The position numbers and the translations under genes were made by a program. From positions 1-64,000 of the forward strand of contig NZ_JACHCI010000013.1 of the NCBI RefSeq assembly GCF_014200675.1: a DNA stretch of 64,000 bases. The letters are read 5' to 3'. A model generated the notes under the pieces. The model ran no database searches. It saw nothing but the letters and a program-made list of their open reading frames with translations, and had not been told where the DNA came from. Source of the stretch: Janthinobacterium saanense. Its GTDB lineage: Bacteria > Pseudomonadota > Gammaproteobacteria > Burkholderiales > Burkholderiaceae_D. Of the stretch, positions 18,007 through 30,435 are shown piece after piece. Each line of letters begins with the position of its first letter. The stretch's first letter is position 1.

Positions 18007-19563
18007 ATGGTCCCCAGAACCCGGCTGTCCAGTATCGGCTTGCGCGTCAGGAGTAGCGCTGCGCCACGTTCCCTGCGTTTCCTTTTCCCTCTGTGCATGG
18101 TCAGCCTGCTGGCGGCATGTGCCGTGGGGCCCGACTTCAAGCCGCCCGCGCCGCCCGACGGTGGCGACAGCTATACGCCCTCGCCGATACCTGCACAGAC
18201 CGTGTCTGCACCGGGCGAAGCTGGCCAGGCGCAACGCTTCGTGCCGGGCCAGGATATTCCCGCCCAGTGGTGGTCGCTATTCCAGTCGCCGGCGCTGGAC
18301 CAGCTGGTGCGCGATGCCCTCAAGCGCAGCCCCAGCCTGGCGTCGGCCCAGGCGGCCTTGCGCCAGGCGAATGAAAATTACCGGGCCGAAAGCGGCGAGC
18401 TGCTGTATCCCAGCGTGAATGCCCAGCTGGGCTTCAACCGCGAAAAGAGCAGCCGCCTGACGGGCACCGGCGGTGTCGGCAATTTATACAATGCCTCGGT
18501 CAATGTGTCTTACACCCTGGACGTGTTTGGCGCCAACAAGCGGCAGCTGGAAGGCTTGTCAGCCCTGGTCGATTATCAGCAATACCAGCTGGAAGCGGCC
18601 TACCTGACCCTGACCTCCAACCTGGTGACGACGGCCATACGCGAAGCGTCGCTGCGCGCCCAGCTGCAGGCGACCCAGGACATCCTCGATGCGCAGCAGA
18701 AACAGCTTGATGTGATTCAGCAACAATTCAAGTTTGGCGCGATCGGCCGTGGCACGGTGTTGTTACAGCAAAATACGGTTGCGCAGACGCGCGCCACCGT
18801 GCCGCCGCTGGAAAAATCCCTGGCCCAGACCCGCCACCAGCTATCCGTGTATGCGGGCCAGCTGCCCAGTGAAGCAGGCTTGCCCCAGTTTGAACTTGCC
18901 TCGCTGCAACTACCGCAAGACTTGCCCCTGTCGCTGCCATCGAGTCTGGTGCGCCAGCGCCCCGACGTCCGCGCCAGCGAGGCTTTGCTGCACCAGGCCA
19001 GCGCGCAGATCGGCGTGGCCACGGCCAATCTTTATCCCCAGCTGACCTTGTCGGGCAGTTACGGTTCGGTGGCCACGGCCTTCCCCGCGTTGTTGCGCAG
19101 CAGTTCCGCCATCTGGGGCCTGGGCGCCGGGCTGGCCCAGCCGGTTTTCAATGGCGGCGCCCTGAATGCCAAGCGGCGTGCCGCCATCGCCGCTTATGAG
19201 GGAGCGGCCGCCGATTACCGTTCCACGGTGCTGGTTGCCTTCCAGAATGTGGCCGACAGCCTGCGCGCGCTCGATAGCGATGCTTCCGCGCTGAAAGAGC
19301 AGGCCCAGGTGGAGTCGCTGGCGCGCGAGTCGCTGGACTTGAATACCCAGCAATTCAAGCTGGGCGCCATCAGCTACCTGACCTTGCTCGACGCCCAGCG
19401 CACTTACCAGCAGGCCAGGGTGGGGCTGGTGCAGGCGCAGGCAGCGCGCTACGCCGATAGCGCCGCGCTATTCCAGGCGCTGGGCGGCGGCTGGTGGAAC
19501 CGTCCCGCGCTGGAAGCGGCCAGTACCAGCACGCACTTGCCGGTGGCGGCCCGCGCAGACTAA
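18007..19563 (+). CDS. Outer-membrane efflux lipoprotein, NodT/OprM type
   Basis: About 518 residues. After a basic N-terminus comes a signal with lipobox SLLAAC followed by AVGPDFKPPAPP, the hallmark of NodT/OprM-type outer membrane factors. Two repeats of long helices and beta-strands follow (for example LRQANENYRAESGELLYP and LTLLDAQRTYQQA). The start at 18007 gives a long n-region; ATG 18097 would leave too short a signal. It begins the second RND unit, 57 bases before its adaptor gene. It forms the trimeric outer-membrane channel for tripartite efflux. Confidence 0.9.
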   Translation: MVPRTRLSSIGLRVRSSAAPRSLRFLFPLCMVSLLAACAVGPDFKPPAPPDGGDSYTPSPIPAQTVSAPGEAGQAQRFVPGQDIPAQWWSLFQSPALDQLVRDALKRSPSLASAQAALRQANENYRAESGELLYPSVNAQLGFNREKSSRLTGTGGVGNLYNASVNVSYTLDVFGANKRQLEGLSALVDYQQYQLEAAYLTLTSNLVTTAIREASLRAQLQATQDILDAQQKQLDVIQQQFKFGAIGRGTVLLQQNTVAQTRATVPPLEKSLAQTRHQLSVYAGQLPSEAGLPQFELASLQLPQDLPLSLPSSLVRQRPDVRASEALLHQASAQIGVATANLYPQLTLSGSYGSVATAFPALLRSSSAIWGLGAGLAQPVFNGGALNAKRRAAIAAYEGAAADYRSTVLVAFQNVADSLRALDSDASALKEQAQVESLARESLDLNTQQFKLGAISYLTLLDAQRTYQQARVGLVQAQAARYADSAALFQALGGGWWNRPALEAASTSTHLPVAARAD

Positions 19564-19620
19564 TCATCCCTATCCGTTCGGCACAACCCGACAAGACGAA
19601 GAATAACAAGGAGTGTATCC

Positions 19621-20802
19621 ATGACTAAACGCATGCTGATCATGCTGGGGGCGATAGTAGTGCTGGTCGCCTTGCTGGCGCTGGGATTTTTCCTGCATAT
19701 CCGCCAACTCATGGCCAGCGCGCCCAAGCCGGGGCCGCAAACCGTGTCGTCGACCATCGTCCAAAAAGTCGGTTGGCAACCGCATCTGTCGTCGGTGGGC
19801 ACCATGGTGGCCGTGCGCGGCGTCGATGTGACGACTGAAATTGCAGGCCTGGTGCGCACGATTAACTTCAAGTCTGGCCAGGACGTGGCTGCAGGGCAAT
19901 TGCTGGTGCAGCTGAACGCCGACGCCGATATCGCCCAGTTGCGCGCACTGGAAGCGGCCTCCGAACTGGCCGTCTCCGTGCTGGCGCGCGACCGGCAGCA
20001 GTTTGCCGCGCAAGCCATCAGCCAGGCGCAGATCGACAGCGACCTGGCCGATCTGAAAAGCAAGCAGGCCCTGGCTGCGCAGCAAGCCGCACTGGTGCAG
20101 AAAAAAACCATACGCGCGCCGTTTGCGGGCAAGCTGGGCATCACCACCGTCAATCCGGGCCAGTACCTCAATCCCGGCGACAAGATCGTGACCCTGCAAA
20201 CCATCGATCCCATCTACGTGGATTTTTACATTCCGCAAAAAAACCTGAGCGGCCTGCAAGTGGGCCAGGTCTTGAACTTGTCCAGCGACGCCTATGCCAA
20301 TGTGGCGTTTGCCGGCAAGGTCAGTGCCATCAGTTCCAAGGTAGACCCCGCCACGCGCAATGTGCAGGTGGAAGCGACGGTGGCCAATCCCAAGCGGCAG
20401 TTGCTGCCAGGCATGTTTGCCAATGTGAATGTAGAAGTAGGCGATAAAAAACTGTATCTGACCCTGCCGCAGACGGCGATTACCTATAACCCTTACGGTT
20501 CCACCGTCTTCGTCGTGTATCCGGCCTCGCAGGCGCCCAAGCCCGCGACGGCTTCCGCGCCTGCTGCATCGGCTTCCGCCCCCGCTGCGCCGCCACCGAA
20601 GGCGGGCGACCTGGTGGTGCAGCAAGTCTTTGTTACCACCGGCGAGACGCGCGGCGACCAGGTGGCCGTGTTGACCGGCCTCACCGAAGGCCAGCAAGTC
20701 GTCACCAGCGGCCAGATCAAGCTCAAGAACGGCAGCCCCGTAGTGATCAGCAACGTGGTCCAGCCGCTCAACAATCCGCGGCCCACGCCGCAGGAACATT
20801 AA
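19621..20802 (+). CDS. RND efflux periplasmic adaptor (MexH-like)
   Basis: A 393-residue adaptor with an N-terminal membrane helix (residues 5-26) rather than a lipobox. It has the lipoyl-type halves GLVRTINFKSGQDVAAGQLLVQL and IRAPFAGKLGITTVNPGQYL with a short hairpin between, and the beta-barrel IYVDFYIPQKNLSGLQ. A Pro/Ala-rich insertion (about 300-325) interrupts the membrane-proximal domain. AAGGAG precedes the ATG. It overlaps functionally with, and lies 9 bases from, the permease gene. The overall arrangement of factor, adaptor and permease resembles MexGHI-OpmD-type systems. Confidence 0.9.
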   Translation: MTKRMLIMLGAIVVLVALLALGFFLHIRQLMASAPKPGPQTVSSTIVQKVGWQPHLSSVGTMVAVRGVDVTTEIAGLVRTINFKSGQDVAAGQLLVQLNADADIAQLRALEAASELAVSVLARDRQQFAAQAISQAQIDSDLADLKSKQALAAQQAALVQKKTIRAPFAGKLGITTVNPGQYLNPGDKIVTLQTIDPIYVDFYIPQKNLSGLQVGQVLNLSSDAYANVAFAGKVSAISSKVDPATRNVQVEATVANPKRQLLPGMFANVNVEVGDKKLYLTLPQTAITYNPYGSTVFVVYPASQAPKPATASAPAASASAPAAPPPKAGDLVVQQVFVTTGETRGDQVAVLTGLTEGQQVVTSGQIKLKNGSPVVISNVVQPLNNPRPTPQEH

Positions 20803-20811
20803 GGCGAGATC

Positions 20812-23800
20812 ATGAACTTCACCGATATCTTTATCCGCCGGCCCGTGCTGGCGATGGTGGTGAGCATGCTGCTGGTGGTGCTGGGCTTGCGTTCCCTGTT
20901 CAGCTTGCCCATCAACCAGTATCCAAAGACGCAGAACGCGGTGGTGACGATCTCGACCACTTATTACGGCGCCGATGCGCAGACGGTGGCGGGCTTTATC
21001 ACCCAGCCGCTGGAATCGGCCATCGCGCAGGCGCAGGGCATCGATTACCTGTCATCCTCGTCCAGCAGCGGCGTGTCGACCATCACGGCTACCTTGCGCC
21101 TGAACTATGACGCCAACCGGGCGCTGACGGAAATCAATACCCAGGTCAGTTCCGTGAAGAACCAGTTGCCGGTGCAGGCGCAGGCGCCCGTACTGACGGT
21201 GCAGACGGGCCAGACCACGGACGCCATGTACCTGGGTTTCTACAGCAAGAGCTTGCCGACCAATAACGTCACCGACTTCCTGAGCCGCGTGGTCAAGCCC
21301 AAGCTCGATTCGATCACGGGCGTGCAGACGGCCGAACTGCTGGGTGCGCGCCTGTTCGCCCTGCGCGCCTGGCTCGATTCGTCCAAGATGGCGGCGTTTG
21401 GCGTGACGGCGGCCGATGTCAGCACGGCGCTGGGCAACAATAACTACCTGGCGGCACTGGGTTCGAGCAAGGGCCAGATGGTGACCATCCCCTTGACGGC
21501 CGGTACCGATTTGCATTCGGTGGAAGAATTCAAGAAGCTGGTGGTCAAGCGCAGCGGCGACTCCATCGTGCGCCTGGAAGACCTGGCTACCGTCGTGCTG
21601 GGCTCGGAAAACTATGATTTCAACGTCGCCTTCAGCGGCGTGCGCTCCGTCTTTATCGGCATCAAGGTAGCGCCGGAGGCCAATATTCTCGACGTCGCCA
21701 AGCGCGTGCGCACCAGTTTTCCTGAACTCCAGTCGCAACTGCCGGCCGGCCTGACCGGTGAAATCGTGTATGACTCCACAGAGTTCATCAATACCTCGAT
21801 TAGCGAAGTCATCAAGACCCTGATCGAGGCCTTGATCATCGTCACCATCGTGATTTACCTGTTCCTGGGCAGCTTGCGCGCCGTGATCGTGCCGGTGATC
21901 GCCATGCCCTTGTCCCTGATCGGCACTTTTTCCATCATGCTGGCGCTCGGTTATTCGATCAATCTGCTGACCTTGCTGGCCATCGTGCTGGCCATCGGCC
22001 TGGTGGTGGACGACGCCATCATCGTGGTGGAAAACGTCGACCGCCACATGAAGGAGGGCAAGTCGCCGCTCGACGCCTCGCTGCTGGCGGCGCGCGAACT
22101 GGGCAGCCCCATCCTGGCCATGACGGTGGTCTTGATCGCCGTCTACGTGCCGATCGGTTTCCAGGGCGGCCTGACGGGGGCGCTGTTCACGGAATTCGCG
22201 TTCACTCTGGCCGGCGCGGTGGCGGTATCGGGTATCGTGGCGCTGACCCTGTCGCCCATGATGTGTTCGCGCTTCTTCAAGCCCGAGCAGGACAGCGGCC
22301 GTTTCGTGCAAGCGATCGACCGCGTGTTCGACAAGGTGCATCACCGCTATCAGCGCATACTGCATTCCCTGCTCGATACCTGGCCGGTGCTGGTGGTTAT
22401 GGCCGTGATCCTGATGCTGATACTGGGGCTGATGTTCAAGATGTCGCAGTCCGAACTGGCCCCCGAAGAAGATCAGGGCATCGTGCTGTCGCAGGTGGTG
22501 GGCGACCCCACGGCAACCTCGGACCAGATGCAGGTATATGCCGACCAGGTCTACCAGGTGGCCAAGGCCATGCCCGAATACAGCCAGATGTTCCAGATCA
22601 CGGGCGTGCCGACCGTCAATGCAGGCATAGGCGGCATGCTGACCAAGCCCTGGGACCAGCGCACGCGCAGCGCCAAGGAAGTGCAGCAGGAGCTGCAGGC
22701 GAAATGGAACAAGATTGCCGGCGCCCGCGTGGCCGCCTTCCAGTTTCCTGCCTTGCCCGGTTCTTCGGGTTTGCCCGTGCAATTCGTCATCACCACCACC
22801 GAACCGTTTGAAAACCTCAACACCATCGCGCAGCAGGTGCTCGACAAGGCTCGTTCATCGGGCAAGTTTTATTTCATCGACACCGACCTGAAAGTCGACA
22901 AGCCGCAAGCGACCGTGGTGGTCGACCGCGACAATGTGGCCGCGCTGGGCATGACGCAGCAAGATGTCGGCTCGGCGCTGGGAGCGGCGCTGGGCGGCGG
23001 CTATGTCAATTACTTTTCCATCGCGGGCCGTTCCTACAAGGTGATCCCGCAAGTGCTGCAGACGGACCGCCTGAACCCGTCCGAAGTGCTGAACTTTTAC
23101 ATCAAGACGCCGGACGGCAGCATGATACCGGCCAGCACCGTGGCCCACATCAAGTATGACGTGGTGCCCGAATCGATCAACCGTTTCCAGCAATTGAACT
23201 CCGTCACCCTGTCCGGCGTTTCCGGTTCTTCCCAGGGCGAGGTGCTGGCCTTCATGCGCGACACCCTGGCGCAAGTGGCGCCCAGCGGCTACACGGTCGA
23301 TTACTCGGGCCAGTCGCGCCAGTTTATACAGGAATCGGGCGGCTTCGTGGTGACCATGCTGTTTGCCGTGGTGATCGTGTTCCTGGCGCTGGCGGCGCAA
23401 TTCGAGAGTTTCCGCGACCCTGTCGTGATTCTTGTTTCCGTGCCGCTGGCCCTGTTTGGCGCCACCATGTTCATCTTCCTGGGCTTTGCCTCCATCAACA
23501 TTTATACGGAGGTAGGGCTGGTGACCCTGATGGGCCTGATCAGCAAGCACGGCATCCTGATCGTGGAAGTGGCGAACCAGCTGCAAAAGACGGGCTTGAG
23601 CAAGCGCGAGGCGGTGGAAGCGGCCGCTGCCGTACGTCTGCGCCCCATCTTGATGACGACGGCCGCCATGGTCTTCGGCGTGCTGCCGCTGGTGATCGCC
23701 TCGGGCGCGGGCGCGGCAGGCCGCCACGCGATGGGCCTGGTGATCTTTACAGGCTTGTCCATCGGCACCTTGTTTACCCTGTTCGTGGTGCCGGCCATGT

Positions 23801-23892
23801 ATTTGTTCCTGGCGGCCGACCACCAGGCGCTTGGTGCAAAGGCGCAAAACAAGGACGACCCCAGGGAAGTGAAGGAAGCGCCAGTGCATTGA
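20812..23892 (+). CDS. RND efflux permease (HAE1 family, MexI/MexW-like)
   Basis: A 1026-residue permease with the full AcrB-like layout. Proton-relay residues are in AIGLVVDDAIIVVENVDRHM (helix 4) and GLISKHGILIVEVANQL (helix 10). The conserved FTDIFIRRPVLAMVVSMLLV start and ELAPEEDQGIVLSQV in the second loop are typical of the MexI/MexW branch, which exports drugs and small aromatic or signalling molecules in Pseudomonas. It is the last gene of the OMF-adaptor-permease operon and is followed by a terminator. Substrate is not predictable. Confidence 0.93.
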   Translation: MNFTDIFIRRPVLAMVVSMLLVVLGLRSLFSLPINQYPKTQNAVVTISTTYYGADAQTVAGFITQPLESAIAQAQGIDYLSSSSSSGVSTITATLRLNYDANRALTEINTQVSSVKNQLPVQAQAPVLTVQTGQTTDAMYLGFYSKSLPTNNVTDFLSRVVKPKLDSITGVQTAELLGARLFALRAWLDSSKMAAFGVTAADVSTALGNNNYLAALGSSKGQMVTIPLTAGTDLHSVEEFKKLVVKRSGDSIVRLEDLATVVLGSENYDFNVAFSGVRSVFIGIKVAPEANILDVAKRVRTSFPELQSQLPAGLTGEIVYDSTEFINTSISEVIKTLIEALIIVTIVIYLFLGSLRAVIVPVIAMPLSLIGTFSIMLALGYSINLLTLLAIVLAIGLVVDDAIIVVENVDRHMKEGKSPLDASLLAARELGSPILAMTVVLIAVYVPIGFQGGLTGALFTEFAFTLAGAVAVSGIVALTLSPMMCSRFFKPEQDSGRFVQAIDRVFDKVHHRYQRILHSLLDTWPVLVVMAVILMLILGLMFKMSQSELAPEEDQGIVLSQVVGDPTATSDQMQVYADQVYQVAKAMPEYSQMFQITGVPTVNAGIGGMLTKPWDQRTRSAKEVQQELQAKWNKIAGARVAAFQFPALPGSSGLPVQFVITTTEPFENLNTIAQQVLDKARSSGKFYFIDTDLKVDKPQATVVVDRDNVAALGMTQQDVGSALGAALGGGYVNYFSIAGRSYKVIPQVLQTDRLNPSEVLNFYIKTPDGSMIPASTVAHIKYDVVPESINRFQQLNSVTLSGVSGSSQGEVLAFMRDTLAQVAPSGYTVDYSGQSRQFIQESGGFVVTMLFAVVIVFLALAAQFESFRDPVVILVSVPLALFGATMFIFLGFASINIYTEVGLVTLMGLISKHGILIVEVANQLQKTGLSKREAVEAAAAVRLRPILMTTAAMVFGVLPLVIASGAGAAGRHAMGLVIFTGLSIGTLFTLFVVPAMYLFLAADHQALGAKAQNKDDPREVKEAPVH

Positions 23893-23921
23893 CCGGTGCA
23901 CCAGGACTGATTGCCTTGCTC

Positions 23922-23958
23922 AAAAAAAGAGCCTTCTTCGGGAGGCTCTCTTTTTTTT
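23922..23958. terminator. Bidirectional terminator after the second RND operon
   Basis: Arms AGAGCCT and AGGCTCT with A-run before and eight T after; it serves the permease on plus and the Thr/Pro lipoprotein gene on minus. Confidence 0.85.
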
Positions 23959-23978
23959 GCTCCGCCGTTGGATATGGC

Positions 23979-24344
23979 TTAGCTGCTGCGCGGTGGCGCG
24001 GTGGTGGTATTGCCCGTGCCTGGTGTGGTGGTAGTGGGTGGCGGCACGCTGGTGGGCGGCGTGGTCGTGCCGTCGGGGTTGGTGGTGCTGCCTGGCGTGG
24101 CGCCTGGCGTCGCTGGCATGGTCGTATCCGGCGGCGTGCCAGTGCCGGTGGCGCCGTTGCTGCCATTCGTGCCGCTGGTGCCTGGCGTAGCGGCCGGTGT
24201 GGCTGGCGTATCGGTGGTGGCGGGCGTGTTGGCCGTGCTGGTATCGTTGTGCTTGTTGCAGGCGCTTAGCAACACACAGGCGATGACGCTGCCGAGGAGG
24301 AGTTTGCTGGTGGTGGTGCTGTTAGTAAAGAATGGTGCCGTCAT
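23979..24344 (-). CDS. Thr/Pro/Gly-rich low-complexity lipoprotein
   Basis: A 121-residue protein with an N-terminal signal ending in lipobox VLLSAC (Cys near 28), followed almost entirely by Thr, Pro, Gly, Ala and Ser with repeats of TPATP and TTTTPG. This is an extended, possibly wall- or surface-spanning linker without a folded domain. AAAGGGA lies upstream of the ATG. It lies downstream of the SAM hydroxide adenosyltransferase gene but behind that gene's terminator. Function is unknown. Confidence 0.65.
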   Translation of the reverse strand: MTAPFFTNSTTTSKLLLGSVIACVLLSACNKHNDTSTANTPATTDTPATPAATPGTSGTNGSNGATGTGTPPDTTMPATPGATPGSTTNPDGTTTPPTSVPPPTTTTPGTGNTTTAPPRSS

Positions 24345-24504
24345 GATTTTCCCTTTCTTGTTGGATGGCGTAAGTCACCAGGCTGCATGCATCACTGCAT
24401 CTGGAACAGGGCTGGCATCGCTTGCAAAGATTAGAGTGGCGGAACGGCCGCAGGTTCAGCGAATTTCGGCGCCAGTGCCGTGCAGATGTTTGCGCTGGCG
24501 CAGA

Positions 24505-24545
24505 AAAGAGAAAGATAAGCGGCCAGGAGTGGGGCTGCCTGGCCG
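24505..24545 (-). terminator. Probable terminator after the SAM hydroxide adenosyltransferase gene
   Basis: On the minus strand the arms CGGCCAGG and CCTGGCCG (24545-24538 and 24527-24520) are followed by a T-rich tract (CTTATCTTTCTCTTTT). Confidence 0.65.
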
Positions 24546-24559
24546 TAGTGCTGCAATGC

Positions 24560-25483
24560 TTATTTGGTGGCGGGAACCTTGCTCACTTCCACTTCCCAAT
24601 CCACGCCCGATTCGATGTGGTGCTTGGCGGCAAAGTCGCCCTGGCTGATGGCGACGGCCACGTCCAGCAGGCTGTTCAGGTAGACCAGCGGCTTGCCCTT
24701 GGCGACGCCGCCAAACGTGTGCTCGAATGGCGCCGTGACCTTGGCCACCTGCTTGCCCTTGTGCAAGATGCGCACTTGCAGCGTGTCATGCAGTTTCACT
24801 TGCAATTCATCGAGCAGGGCTTTCGGGATATTGGTCCAGACATTGCCATACTTCACGTCCAGCACGGGCACGATGCCACGGATGGTATTGCCGTCGCGCA
24901 CGGCGTGCTGATAAGCAATCTTGACCACCGATTCGCTGGGCAGCACGGGGCCGACCTGCTCGTAGCTGATGGCGCCCGAGGCCAGGCGCGCGCCCACGTA
25001 GGCGTATACGTCGCGGCCATGGAAGGTGTAGGACTCGCCGGAGCCGGCCAGGCGGTTGACCTTTTCATCGATTTCACGCAGTTCGGCCACGCCATCGCGC
25101 TCGGCGATCAGGGTAAACAAACCATTGTCCGGGCCCACGAAATAGCGGCCACCCTTGGTTTTCAGCACCACCGACTTGCGGCTGGTGCCCACGCCCGGAT
25201 CGATCACGGAGACAAATACCGTGCCTTGCGGCCAGTAATTGGCGGTCTGGTATAAACGGTAGGCGCCCAGCCAGATATCGTAGTCGGGAATCTGGTGCGT
25301 CAGGTCCGACACATTCAGGGTCGGGTCCACGCCATAGGCCACGCCGTGCATGGCCGAGACGGCGCCATCGGCCGTGCCGAAGTCCGTCATCAGCACCAGC
25401 GGATTGGCTGCCTGAGCGGCGGACAGCATGACAGCGCTCAGGCAGGCGCTGGCGAGAAGTTGGGATAAGTGTTTGCGAAGCAT
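24560..25483 (-). CDS. Exported SAM hydroxide adenosyltransferase (DUF62 family)
   Basis: A 307-residue protein. The conserved family core is clear: LMTDFGTADG, VFVSVIDPGVGT, YFVGPDNGLFT, YTFHGRDVYAYVGA and FEHTFGGVAKGKP. These carry the Asp, Arg and His residues that activate water. The family, related to fluorinase and chlorinase, splits S-adenosylmethionine with water to adenosine and methionine. Unlike cytosolic members, this one has a clean signal peptide ending AQA-ANP at about residue 25. AAGGA precedes the ATG. It lies 34 bases downstream of a TonB receptor gene and is almost certainly co-transcribed with it. Confidence 0.88.
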   Translation of the reverse strand: MLRKHLSQLLASACLSAVMLSAAQAANPLVLMTDFGTADGAVSAMHGVAYGVDPTLNVSDLTHQIPDYDIWLGAYRLYQTANYWPQGTVFVSVIDPGVGTSRKSVVLKTKGGRYFVGPDNGLFTLIAERDGVAELREIDEKVNRLAGSGESYTFHGRDVYAYVGARLASGAISYEQVGPVLPSESVVKIAYQHAVRDGNTIRGIVPVLDVKYGNVWTNIPKALLDELQVKLHDTLQVRILHKGKQVAKVTAPFEHTFGGVAKGKPLVYLNSLLDVAVAISQGDFAAKHHIESGVDWEVEVSKVPATK

Positions 25484-25517
25484 GTTTTTCCTTGTCTACG
25501 ATAATGATATGTTGCGC

Positions 25518-28025
<2,508 letters not shown>

Positions 28026-28150
28026 TCTCGGTCTGGTGTTTGTGGAAACTTTGACACGAGCTTAAGGCAGGCCATTGCCAGGGCTAACGATTCTTTATGG
28101 ATATGCTTATGGTGTTGTCATATTGCATCACAGCAGTATATCGCCCATAT

Positions 28151-28175
28151 AAAAAGCGCCCGGTTGGGCGCTTTT
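28151..28175. terminator. Terminator between cystine transporter and TonB receptor genes
   Basis: Arms AAGCGCCC and GGGCGCTT around GGTT, with A- and T-runs on either side. On the minus strand it ends the cystine transporter transcript. Confidence 0.82.
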
Positions 28176-28183
28176 GGTAGACA

Positions 28184-29584
28184 TCAAACCGTATGTTCGG
28201 CTTCGTCCAGATCGGGCGCGTCGTCGCTGTTGTAGACGTCCAGGTCAGTTTGCCCCATCACGCGGCTCGTTACCGTGCCGGCCGTAATCGAGCCGCTGAC
28301 GTTGAGCGCCGTGCGGCCCATGTCGATCAGCGGTTCGACCGAGATCAGCAAGCCAGCCAGTGCAACTGGCAAGTCCATTGCCGACAGCACGATCAGCGCG
28401 GCAAAGGTGGCGCCGCCGCCCACGCCGGCCACGCCGACGGAACCGATGGTGATGATGGCCAGCAGCGGCAGCAAGAAGCTGATCGTAAATGGATCAACGC
28501 CGACAGTCGGGGCGATCATCACGGCCAGCATGGCAGGGTAGATGCCTGCGCAGCCATTCTGGCCGATGGTCGAGCCGAACGAGGCGGCGAAGTTGGCGAT
28601 GCCTTCCGGCGTGCCCAGGCGCTTGGTTTGCGTCTGCACGCTCATCGGGATCGAGCCGGCGCTGGTGCGCGAGGTGAACGCAAACGCCAGCACGGGGAAG
28701 ACTTTTTTCACGAAGCGCACGGGGTTCAGGCCCACGCCTGTGATGATGGCCAGGTGCACCAGGAACATCAGGAACAGCGCGCTGTACGAAGCCACCACGA
28801 AGTTGATCAGTTTCAAGATGTCGGCCGCGCTGGAGCTCGATACCACTTCAAACATCAGCGCAAACACGCCGTAGGGCGTCAAACGCAGCACCAGGGTGAC
28901 CATGCGCATGACGATGGCGTGCGCCACTTTCATGAAATGTTCGAACGAGGCAAAGATTTCCGGCTTTTTCGCGGCGATGCCGGTGGCCGAGACGCCGATG
29001 AAGATCGAGAACACCACCACCGCGATGGTGGAGGTCTTGCGCGCACCCGTCATGTCGAGGAAGGGGTTGGTCGGCACGAAGCTGACCAGCAGTTTTGGCA
29101 GAGACAAGGCCTTGGCCGTTTCCAGCGAGCCTTGCAATTGCACGCCACGCGCCACTTCGGCTGCGCTCGACGTCAAGCCGACGGCGGTCAGGCCGAACAG
29201 CTTGGCCATCAGGATGCCGATGGCGGCCGCCACCGTGGTGGTAATGAGCAGGGTGCCGATGGTCAGCGCGCTGATCTTGCCCAGCGAACTGGCATCCTTG
29301 AGCTTCAAGATGGCGGAAATGATGGACACCATGATCAGCGGCATGATGATCATCTGCAGCAACTTGACATAGCCATTGCCGATGATGCCCAGGTATTCAT
29401 TGGTGCCGGCGATGGCCAGCGAGTCGATGCCGTAGATGGCTTGCGCCGCAGCGCCCAGCAGCACGCCCAGGCCCAGGCCCGTGAAGACGCGCACGGTAAA
29501 CGTCGCGTGGCGGCTTTGCTGGCGGAACATGAAGCCGATAACGACCAGTGCGGCCAGCAGGTTGAGGATAATGTTGATTGCCAT
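28184..29584 (-). CDS. tcyP: L-cystine:cation symporter (TcyP/YdjN type)
   Basis: A 466-residue member of the dicarboxylate/amino acid:cation symporter (SLC1-like) family. It has the re-entrant loop regions SRTSAGSIPMSVQTQTKRLG and FGSTIGQNGCAGIYPAM, and SVGVAGVGGGATFAALIVL, which group with TcyP/YdjN rather than with GltP (no NMDGT motif). It would import cystine across the inner membrane. AAGG lies upstream of the ATG. Its position beside the organosulfur locus fits a sulfur-scavenging theme, but no shared promoter motif was found upstream of it. Confidence 0.85.
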   Translation of the reverse strand: MAINIILNLLAALVVIGFMFRQQSRHATFTVRVFTGLGLGVLLGAAAQAIYGIDSLAIAGTNEYLGIIGNGYVKLLQMIIMPLIMVSIISAILKLKDASSLGKISALTIGTLLITTTVAAAIGILMAKLFGLTAVGLTSSAAEVARGVQLQGSLETAKALSLPKLLVSFVPTNPFLDMTGARKTSTIAVVVFSIFIGVSATGIAAKKPEIFASFEHFMKVAHAIVMRMVTLVLRLTPYGVFALMFEVVSSSSAADILKLINFVVASYSALFLMFLVHLAIITGVGLNPVRFVKKVFPVLAFAFTSRTSAGSIPMSVQTQTKRLGTPEGIANFAASFGSTIGQNGCAGIYPAMLAVMIAPTVGVDPFTISFLLPLLAIITIGSVGVAGVGGGATFAALIVLSAMDLPVALAGLLISVEPLIDMGRTALNVSGSITAGTVTSRVMGQTDLDVYNSDDAPDLDEAEHTV

Positions 29585-29723
29585 AATGGGCCTTATCTTG
29601 GTTTTATGTGGACTGCAAGGGGCATTCTATAGAACTTTGCCTTTGATAACATCCGCACCAGCCCTGGGCGGAAGGGGCAAACACTCTACCTTACTATGGG
29701 AGCGGACTGTTTGATGCGGCTGA

Positions 29724-29747
29724 GAATATTACCTTATAAGGATATTC
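29724..29747. repeat. Imperfect palindrome upstream of the small membrane protein gene
   Basis: GAATAT and ATATTC arms surround the perfect palindrome CCTTATAAGG, offset by two bases. It lies about 110 bases before the gene at 29856 and could be a regulator site; nothing else identifies it. Confidence 0.3.
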
Positions 29748-29855
29748 CTCTCGGGCATAAGCGACTGCCATGGGATTGTGGATTCGCTTGTTTCATGCCA
29801 GCATGGCATGTTGGGCCGCATCCTGTGGGCGGCTGTATTTGAACAGAAGGAGAAA

Positions 29856-30257
29856 ATGGATCATCGTTCTAAAGGGCAACTCATCGAAGCCGTCATCGCG
29901 GCCGGTCCCGCCACCCTGGCCATCACGGCCGGCTATCCCGTGCTGATCTACAAGCTGGTGCGCACCTATGCCGACGCGCCTGGCGCCAATAGCCTGGCTG
30001 CGCTGCTGCTGGCAGGCGGCCTGTGGGCCTTGCTGGAATTCTGGCGCATCGCCATCGCGACCGTGGCGCGCAAGGCCTACGCTTTCAATTGGCGCTTCTG
30101 GCTCGCCATCGCCGGTTTCCTCGCTTGCGCCGTGCGCTTCCTGCCCGATATGCCCGCTGGCATGGCGCTGCTGCTGATGGTGTTGCCGGCACTGGCCTGG
30201 GGCCATTTCATCGTCTTGCAGCGCATCGCCCTGGGCAAGGCCAGGTCGCGCCGCTAG
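29856..30257 (+). CDS. Small integral membrane protein, four helices, unknown function
   Basis: About 133 residues with four predicted helices (about 13-34, 44-66, 77-98 and 102-123 from the chosen start) and a basic C-terminus. ATG 29856 has AAGGAG 5 bases upstream, which rules out the longer reading frame. No motif ties it to a family I can name. It is flanked by the cystine transporter (divergent) and the TonB receptor unit of the sulfur locus. Confidence 0.65.
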   Translation: MDHRSKGQLIEAVIAAGPATLAITAGYPVLIYKLVRTYADAPGANSLAALLLAGGLWALLEFWRIAIATVARKAYAFNWRFWLAIAGFLACAVRFLPDMPAGMALLLMVLPALAWGHFIVLQRIALGKARSRR

Positions 30258-30435
30258 TTTTTATTTGACTGTAACTGCTGCTGCCTTCCATGGCTGGCAG
30301 CAGTGTTTGCATCCCGCTCTTTCCCCCACCTGTAACACATGCCCATCCCCCGGGACTGCGTGCCTCAGCGCCCTTCAGCAAGCCTTCATTCGTCAAAAAC
30401 CGTGCTAACGAAATGTAATAAGACGCGTCAAAAAG